Part shown: positions 60,099 to 64,000 of the stretch, in pieces
Numbering within the stretch: the first letter of the stretch is position 1
Layout of the letters: every line of letters starts with the position of its first letter
Assembly (NCBI GenBank): GCA_963749515.1
Contig: CAVVMR010000001.1
Coordinates: 310,001 to 374,000 of the forward strand
Direction: 5' to 3'
DNA length: 64,000 bases
From: Gaiellasilicea sp963749515
GTDB lineage: Bacteria; Actinomycetota; Thermoleophilia; Gaiellales; Gaiellaceae
Program-made: the position numbers and the translations under genes
The notes under the pieces: model-generated
Databases searched by the model: none
Seen by the model: the letters and a program-made list of their open reading frames with translations, nothing else
Told to the model about the DNA's origin: nothing

Positions 60099-60661
60099 CA
60101 CGGACCGAGCGCCTTGAACGCGTTCCAGAACGCCGTCTTTGCCGGCGCTTCGTCGAGTGCGGCGTCGATGTCCGGGACGACGAGCGCCTCGACGGTCGCC
60201 GTGAAGCGCTGGAGGCCCTCGGCGGCCGGGTCGACCGGATCCGAGAGCGGGAACGCGAGCGCGTTGACGAACTCCACCGTCGGCTCGCCCATCAGGACCA
60301 GGAGCTTCGGCTGCACGATGTGCAGCTCCTGCGTCAGCCACGGCCTGGACTCCGCCGGGTCCTGACCGGCGAACTTGAGGCAGTTCGTCCCGTACACGGA
60401 CATCGGGTCGACGCGCAGGCGCTGCAGCGACTTCAGCAGGGCCTGGCCCGCGCGCCCGTAGAAGGCAACCCCCTCCTGCACCTCGGAGGGCTTCGGCTCG
60501 TACTTGAGCAGGAAGACGTCCGCGAGCGGATGGCCGGAACCGAGCACGGGGACGTGCGTCTCGTCACCTGCGCGGCCGATCTCGTCGCCGAGCTCGTTGA
60601 TCTCGGAGATCGCCTTCTTCAGGTAACGCTGGTAGATCTCATCGGTAGGCACAGCGGACAC
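60074..60661 (-). CDS. Divergent uracil-DNA glycosylase-superfamily protein
   Basis: A 195-residue protein. The core segment VQEGVAFYGRAGQALLKSLQRL followed by MSVYGTNCLKF, and PKLLVLMGEPTVEFVNAL, has the family 4/5 UDG layout (G-x-x-F-x-G-x-A-G, then V-Y-x-T-N). The usual catalytic GExPG motif is replaced by LKYEPKPSE, the cysteines for an Fe-S cluster are missing, and the C-terminal HPSxxL motif is not seen. It may be inactive as a glycosylase or have another substrate. GTG start with AGGA eight bases upstream; middle gene of a three-gene operon. Confidence 0.75.
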   Translation of the reverse strand: MSAVPTDEIYQRYLKKAISEINELGDEIGRAGDETHVPVLGSGHPLADVFLLKYEPKPSEVQEGVAFYGRAGQALLKSLQRLRVDPMSVYGTNCLKFAGQDPAESRPWLTQELHIVQPKLLVLMGEPTVEFVNALAFPLSDPVDPAAEGLQRFTATVEALVVPDIDAALDEAPAKTAFWNAFKALGPWWQELPPY

Positions 60662-60684
60662 GGGCGTCCTGTCTCGGTTCTCTC

Positions 60685-62412
60685 CTAGCGCACCTTTTCC
60701 TTGACTTGCGCCACCCACTTGAGGCTCTGGAGGTAGGCGAGCGACTTCGGCCGGCGCAGCACCTCGGCGGTGCGCAGCGAGAGGAGGAACTCCTCCGGGC
60801 CGTTGAACGCGCGCATCCGCAGCGCACCCGTTCCCACTCCCTGCAACACGTGCGCGTCGGAGCCCGCGCCCGCCGGCAGGCCGTACTTCCGCGCGAAGCG
60901 GGCCGCTTCGTCGTTGTAGCCCTCGAAGAGCAGCCGTGCGTTGTAGACCTCGAGAACGTCGATCTCGTGCAGGTGCCGGTGCACGGTGGCCGGGAACGGG
61001 ATGGCGTGCATCCGGTCGAACGGGTGGGGGAGGTAGACAACGCCTTCCTGCTCGCGGATCGCGGCGACCGTGTCGGCGAACGACATGCCGCGCGGGATCT
61101 CCTCGCGCAGGAAGAGCCCGATCACCTCGCCCTGGTCGTCCGTCTTCACCTCCTCGCCGGGAATCACGATCAGGTCGCGCCCGCGAGCCTGCGCGACCGC
61201 CTCGAGGGCGCCGCCGAAGACGTTGTGGTCGGTGATCGCGATCGCACCGAGGCCTTCCGCTTCGGCGTGCTCCAGCAGCTCGTCCACCTCGATCGAGCAA
61301 TCGTGCGACCAGGTCGTGTGCATGTGCAGGTCGGCGACGATCCAGGGCCGGTCGGCGAGCGGATCGGCGTCGCGCTTGCGGGAGCGCCGCCTGCCGCCGA
61401 GCCCGCGATACATCTCGTCGAGGTCCTTCGCCACGGCGGCAAAGCTCTGCGCCTCGGCGCGGGTGCGTGCTTCCCGAGCGCGGCGCTCACGCAGCTCGTC
61501 GTCCTCGACGAACCGGGCGACCGCGGCGGCCGCGAGCTCGGGCTGCTCGAACACGCCGGGTGGATCTGCGAGCACCGCCCCGGCGGCGGCCGCCTCGAGC
61601 CTGAGCCGGGCCGAGCCGGTGGGGGCGGGCACGACGATCGCCGCCTCGGCGAGGATGGCTGCGCGGGCCTGCGGGCGACGCCCGGAGCGGACATGCACCC
61701 GGTCCCGCAGCACGATCGGGATCCCGGGCCTGGTCGACAGCGGCTTCGTCCGCATGAGCACGGCGTCCCAGCCGGGCAGGTCTCGCAGCGAGCGAAGCGC
61801 GGCGCGCGCGACGGGCAGTGAGCCCGAGTGAAGCTCGATCGCGACGAGCTTTCGCTTCTCACCGGGCTTGAACAGCTCGGTATCCACCCCGGGCGACACG
61901 ATCCGGTAGTCGCCCGGAAAGCGCTCGGCTGCCGCCGCAGCCGTGGCCTGGGAGGTCGTGAGCAGCGCGTCGATGCGGGCGAGCAGCTTCTCTCGCAGCG
62001 CGCGCCGCGGCGGATAGCCGAGGCGGTCGGGTGAGAAGAACGTGGCGACGCCGAGCGCTTCGGAGTCGCGCAGGGCGAGATACGAGATGCTCGGCAGGCC
62101 CGGCTCGAAGCCGTGGACGACGTCGAAGCCACCCTGCTGGAGCGCGAGGTGGAGGTTCGCGCGCACGCCGACGGGAACGCCGAGCGTCGAGCGGCGCGAG
62201 ACGGGCACGGCCGCGCCGATGGCGATCACGTCTGCTGCCTCGCCGCGCGCCAGCGCTCGCCGGCCGGCGATCAGGTCCGCCGTGCGGGCGGAAGGAGCGA
62301 GCACGGTGACCGAGTGACCGAGCGCCCGCAGCTCGCCGGCGATCCCTCTCACATGCTCGTTGACGTCGTGCGGCTGTGACCACCCGAACGGGGTCACCAG
62401 GCAGATCTTCAC
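60685..62412 (-). CDS. Glycosyltransferase family 4 fused to a PHP-domain phosphoesterase
   Basis: A 575-residue two-domain protein. Residues 1-~310 are a GT-B glycosyltransferase (CLVTPFGWSQPHDVNEHVRGIA start, VHGFEPGLPSISYLAL, HSGSLPVARAALRSL). Residues ~335-575 are a PHP domain: DLHMHTTWSHD, AITDHNVFGG, IPGEEVKTDD, VYLPHPFDR and GAGSDAHV give the metal-binding His/Asp set. A basic RRRSRKRD linker joins them. The usual second-half Rossmann E-x7-E of GT4 is poorly visible. The GTG lies six bases after TAGACT on the minus strand. Confidence 0.88.
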   Translation of the reverse strand: MKICLVTPFGWSQPHDVNEHVRGIAGELRALGHSVTVLAPSARTADLIAGRRALARGEAADVIAIGAAVPVSRRSTLGVPVGVRANLHLALQQGGFDVVHGFEPGLPSISYLALRDSEALGVATFFSPDRLGYPPRRALREKLLARIDALLTTSQATAAAAAERFPGDYRIVSPGVDTELFKPGEKRKLVAIELHSGSLPVARAALRSLRDLPGWDAVLMRTKPLSTRPGIPIVLRDRVHVRSGRRPQARAAILAEAAIVVPAPTGSARLRLEAAAAGAVLADPPGVFEQPELAAAAVARFVEDDELRERRAREARTRAEAQSFAAVAKDLDEMYRGLGGRRRSRKRDADPLADRPWIVADLHMHTTWSHDCSIEVDELLEHAEAEGLGAIAITDHNVFGGALEAVAQARGRDLIVIPGEEVKTDDQGEVIGLFLREEIPRGMSFADTVAAIREQEGVVYLPHPFDRMHAIPFPATVHRHLHEIDVLEVYNARLLFEGYNDEAARFARKYGLPAGAGSDAHVLQGVGTGALRMRAFNGPEEFLLSLRTAEVLRRPKSLAYLQSLKWVAQVKEKVR

Positions 62413-62439
62413 GGAGCGAGTCTAGTTAGAGTCGCGAGG
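62413..62439. promoter_or_regulatory. Back-to-back bidirectional leaderless promoter
   Basis: Minus-strand TAGACT (62424-62419) ends six bases before the GTG at 62412; plus-strand TAGAGT (62427-62432) ends seven bases before the ATG at 62440. Two bases separate the hexamers, and the whole divergent spacer is 27 bp. Confidence 0.75.
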
Positions 62440-63546
62440 ATGAAGATCCGCGCCGCGGTGCTGGAAGAGTTCGGTGCACCTCTGGCGGTGCAGGAGCTCG
62501 ACCTGGCAGAGCCGAAGGCGGGCGAGGTGCTCGTCCGGCTCGTCGCGTGCGGCGTCTGCCACACGGACCTGTACACGGCCTCCGGCGCCGACCCGTCGGG
62601 GTACGCGCCGACCGTTCTCGGCCACGAGGGCGCGGGGGTCGTCGAGCGCCTCGGCGAAGGCGTGACGTCGCTCGAGCCCGGCGACCACGTCGTCACGCTG
62701 TTCTCGCCCCAGTGCCGGGAGTGCATCCACTGCCGCAGCACGCGCACGAACCTCTGTCTCTCGATCCGCGAGGAGCAGGGCAAGGGCCACCTCCCGGACG
62801 GGACGACCCGGCTCTCGAGGGATGGCGAGCCGATCCGGCACTTCATGGGGACGTCGACGTTCGCGGAGTACACGGTGATGCCCGAGATCGCGCTGGCGAA
62901 GGTCAACCCCGAAGCGCCGCTCGAGGGCGCGTGCCTGTTCGCGTGCGGGCTCTCGACCGGGATCGGCGCGGCGATGAAGACCGCGGCGGTGGAGCCCGGC
63001 TCGACGTGTGTCGTCTTCGGGGCCGGAATGGTCGGGCTCGGCGCGGTCGCCGGCTGCCGTCTCCGGGGTGCGGAGCGGATCATCTGCGTCGACCTCTCGG
63101 GCGAACGACTCGAGCTCGCGAAGGGCCAGGGCGCGACCGAGACGCTGATCGGCGGGCCGGATGTGGTGGAGCAGATCCTCGAGCTGACGGGAGGCTTCGG
63201 AGCCGACTACACCTTCGAGGCGACCGGCAGCGTTGCGGTCATGCGCCAGGCCGTCGAGTCTGCCCGGATGGGGTGGGGGCTGTGCACAGTCGCGGGCGTT
63301 GCCGGCAAAGGTGAGACGCTCGAGGTCGTGCCGCGCTACCTGATCACCGGCCGGCGCGTCGCCGGTTCCTCGTTCGGCGGAATCAAGGGGCGGGACGAGG
63401 TGCCGCAGCTCGTCGACCGGTGGCTCGCGGGCGAGCTCGACGTCGACCCGTTCCTCTCCCACACGCTCACGCTCGACGACGTGAACCGCGGCTTCGAGTT
63501 GATGCACGCCCAGGATGGGATCCGCAGTGTGATCTCCTTCGGCTAG
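62440..63546 (+). CDS. Zinc-dependent class III-like alcohol dehydrogenase
   Basis: A 368-residue MDR enzyme. Catalytic zinc ligands in GVCHTDLYT (Cys38) and GHEGAGVVE (His), structural zinc cysteines in CRECIHCRSTRTNLC, and the Rossmann motif FGAGMVGLGAVAG. The layout matches class III enzymes, which oxidise S-hydroxymethyl thiol adducts of formaldehyde; an actinobacterium would use mycothiol or another thiol. Substrate is inferred. The start is set by TAGAGT seven bases upstream, without a Shine-Dalgarno. It diverges from the GT-PHP gene. Confidence 0.93.
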   Translation: MKIRAAVLEEFGAPLAVQELDLAEPKAGEVLVRLVACGVCHTDLYTASGADPSGYAPTVLGHEGAGVVERLGEGVTSLEPGDHVVTLFSPQCRECIHCRSTRTNLCLSIREEQGKGHLPDGTTRLSRDGEPIRHFMGTSTFAEYTVMPEIALAKVNPEAPLEGACLFACGLSTGIGAAMKTAAVEPGSTCVVFGAGMVGLGAVAGCRLRGAERIICVDLSGERLELAKGQGATETLIGGPDVVEQILELTGGFGADYTFEATGSVAVMRQAVESARMGWGLCTVAGVAGKGETLEVVPRYLITGRRVAGSSFGGIKGRDEVPQLVDRWLAGELDVDPFLSHTLTLDDVNRGFELMHAQDGIRSVISFG

Positions 63547-63588
63547 CCGGCTCAATTTCGCCCCAGAACGGCCGATTTTCCAGGGCAG

Positions 63589-64000
63589 ATGCGCCCCAAG
63601 CCTCGAACACTTGCTGGACGTGAGGCTTTGGCCCGGCTTCTGCATCCCCGGCGTCGGTTCTGGCCGGTCCTCGTCCTCGGGGCCATTGCGGTCGCGACCT
63701 TCGTACTGGTGGGAGATGGCTCGCCGGTCCGCCCGCCGCTCTACGCAGCCGTCGCGGTCTTCGCCGCGACCGCCCTTGCGGTCAGCGCGGTGCTCGCGCC
63801 GACACGGGCTCGCATCGCATGGCTGCTGATTGCGGCCGGGCAGGTCTGCTGGGCGGTCGGGGACGTGATCTGGACCGCGCTTGACCTGACCGGTGGAGCG
63901 CCTTACCCGTCGGTCGCGGACGTGCTCTACGTGGTCGGCTACCCGCTGCTCGTCATCGGGCTTGGACTGTTGCTGTGGTCCGGCAGCCGGAAGGTCGACT
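63589..64000 (+). CDS. N-terminal membrane region of a larger protein (cut by window end)
   Basis: Open from the ATG at 63589 to the window end (137 residues seen). After a basic head (RPKPRTLAGREALARLLHPRRR) come about four membrane helices: WPVLVLGAIAVATFVLV, LYAAVAVFAATALAVSAVLA, IAWLLIAAGQVCWAVGDVIW and ADVLYVVGYPLLVIGLGLLL. The PYPSVADVLYVVGYPL segment recurs in the multi-helix sensor region of actinobacterial GGDEF/EAL proteins, so a c-di-GMP signalling protein is my best guess. The enzyme part lies outside the window. Confidence 0.65.
   Translation, partial: MRPKPRTLAGREALARLLHPRRRFWPVLVLGAIAVATFVLVGDGSPVRPPLYAAVAVFAATALAVSAVLAPTRARIAWLLIAAGQVCWAVGDVIWTALDLTGGAPYPSVADVLYVVGYPLLVIGLGLLLWSGSRKVD

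Overview
The window is high-GC bacterial chromosome, almost fully coding, with core genes throughout. Gene content and style (rne-rplU-rpmA-obgE-nadD-rsfS block, SucA with an N-terminal tail, UdgX, ECF factors, frequent GTG/TTG starts, many apparently leaderless genes) point to Actinomycetota. The Ala/Pro-rich gene tails and the extended L21 fit a deep lineage such as Thermoleophilia/Gaiellales. That placement is inference; no 16S is present. I see no prophage, IS transposase, CRISPR array or plasmid functions.

Layout. 1-7764: end of maf, a reverse SDR, then the rod-shape operon mreB-mreC-mreD-mrdA-rodA plus a DUF697 membrane protein joined by overlapping stop/start codons. 7915-14303: RNase E/G, L21, L27, Obg, NadD, RsfS and tRNA-Ala(GGC). 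14530-17428: 1-Cys peroxiredoxin, an enone-type reductase and a DUF72 protein. 17473-24586: secreted glycosidase-like protein, primary sigma factor, a run of small secreted/membrane proteins, SucA. 24638-29052: Pro-rich secreted protein, diguanylate cyclase, UdgX, a three-repeat secreted protein. 29149-35574: an asymmetric heterodimeric ABC exporter, then a ribbon-helix-helix (RHH)/DUF4097/MFS operon with palindromic operators in its promoter. 35532-42550: lipase-like protein, ABC-F, TatA, and an operon combining a copper lipoprotein, membrane proteins, an ECF sigma factor and a zinc anti-sigma factor. 42670-51817: secreted amidase, GH3 glucosidase, a second ECF/anti-sigma pair, tRNA-Ala(TGC) and an M36 metalloprotease. 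51916-64000: coiled-coil protein, zincin, rhomboid, ferritin, gluzincin, YjbQ, RlmD-like methyltransferase, DUF429, a presenilin-like membrane protein, a divergent uracil-DNA-glycosylase-fold protein, a glycosyltransferase-PHP fusion, a class III-like alcohol dehydrogenase and the start of a membrane protein.

Most notable: (1) a dispersed composite stem-loop repeat in four full copies whose 13-14 bp stems differ in sequence but stay perfectly paired; two copies directly follow the two tRNA-Ala genes, and one ends a five-unit tandem array. (2) Fifteen genes with a TANNNT-like -10 hexamer exactly 6 or 7 nt before the start codon, including three divergent pairs whose promoters are back to back or overlapping in 19-31 bp. 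(3) A candidate bacterial presenilin/SPP-like intramembrane aspartyl protease with D129, D171 and a PAL motif. (4) Two 17-bp operators, GACAT-N7-ATGTC, centred 33 bp apart, one filling the whole -35/-10 spacer of the RHH operon.

Start codons were chosen from ribosome-binding sites, overlaps or -10 spacing where visible; family assignments rest on motifs read by eye.
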